Positions 63,902-64,000 of a stretch of 64,000 nucleotides of DNA are shown here, piece by piece. A program made the position numbers and the translations under genes. Location: the NCBI GenBank assembly GCA_963741315.1, contig CAVUHK010000005.1, positions 186,001-250,000 of the forward strand. The letters are read 5' to 3'. The DNA comes from PALSA-1003 sp963741315 (GTDB taxonomy: Bacteria > Pseudomonadota > Gammaproteobacteria > Burkholderiales > Casimicrobiaceae). Position 1 is the stretch's first letter. Each line of letters begins with the position of its first letter. Below the pieces are notes generated by a model. The model worked only from the letters and a program-made list of their open reading frames with translations, did no database searches and had not been told where the DNA came from.

Positions 63902-64000
63902 TCACTGGCAGATACGCACCTTTTCCACGAGCAGGGTGGCGAGCGCCTCGGGGGCGACGGGAACGCTGTAGAGGAAGCCCTGCACCGCGTCGCAACGATG
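63902..64000 (-). CDS. C-terminal end of an EAL-domain protein (partial)
   Basis: The last 32 codons of a gene that continues beyond the window. The sequence CDAVQGFLYSVPVAPEALAT followed by LLVEKV matches the end of EAL domains (GCDxxQGYxFSxPxPAxxxxxLL), the c-di-GMP phosphodiesterase module. The gene is read on the minus strand, ending at 63902. Whether GGDEF, PAS or other domains precede it cannot be seen. Confidence 0.7.
   Translation of the reverse strand, partial: HRCDAVQGFLYSVPVAPEALATLLVEKVRICQ

Overview
The window is a high-GC chromosomal segment whose housekeeping genes look betaproteobacterial: pyrG-kdsA-eno-ftsB, oxyR-galU-ligA-zipA-smc, ppsA next to a ppsR-type regulator and an RNase AM gene. 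The exact lineage is not settled by the sequence. Exported proteins carrying IPTL-CTERM, HAF-repeat and 'ESGWGVN' motifs would fit a soil or freshwater burkholderial relative.

Region 1 (1-11355) is the most unusual part. It is a tandem array of eight copies of one exported protein family: one cut by the window edge, five intact, one truncated and one a pseudogene. Each has a signal peptide, an N-terminal FYPTP...AP.LLQ segment, a core running from CRIMDSR to DVVGYF, and a C-terminal region that varies between copies but ends in CCRVPG(R/K). Unrelated cargo sits between copies: an IPTL-CTERM surface protein, a small membrane protein with a bacterial metallothionein, a likely pentameric ligand-gated ion channel, and a SAM methyltransferase.

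Region 2 (11468-18788) holds two small hypothetical genes, tRNA-Ala and tRNA-Glu, a YciK-like SDR, a frameshifted YgfX/CptA-like gene, a frameshifted ppsA, an XRE regulator, RNase AM and a frameshifted ppsR. Region 3 (18801-23800) is a divergent sugar-acid cluster pointing to L-fucose-type oxidation: lactonase, aldose dehydrogenase, DapA-type aldolase, RraA-type enzyme, FucU mutarotase and a frameshifted ribokinase.

Region 4 (23837-31258) has an exported protein, a SpoU-type rRNA methyltransferase, ftsB, eno, kdsA, pyrG and gltX. Region 5 (31316-37983) is an Anbu proteasome-like cluster: ATP-grasp, alpha-E, Anbu peptidase and a transglutaminase/DUF2126 giant. Region 6 (38182-48513) has tRNA-Val with a strong terminator, a HAD dehalogenase, an SDR, and the tightly packed smc-zipA-ligA-galU-oxyR run (transcribed on the minus strand). 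Region 7 (48682-55491) is a dipeptide ABC importer operon, dppBCDF-dppA, followed by an M20 amidohydrolase.

Region 8 (55603-64000) contains rlmB, tRNA-Thr, a badly broken exported protein with a 53-nt tandem duplication, small secreted and membrane proteins, a DUF1932-type dehydrogenase, a solitary amino-acid-binding protein, a HAF-repeat exported protein, a methyltransferase, a 51-residue membrane protein and the tail of an EAL-domain protein. Several conserved genes (ppsA, ppsR, ribokinase, the YgfX-like gene, the exported protein at 56614) carry single-base frameshifts, so sequence error must be weighed against real decay.
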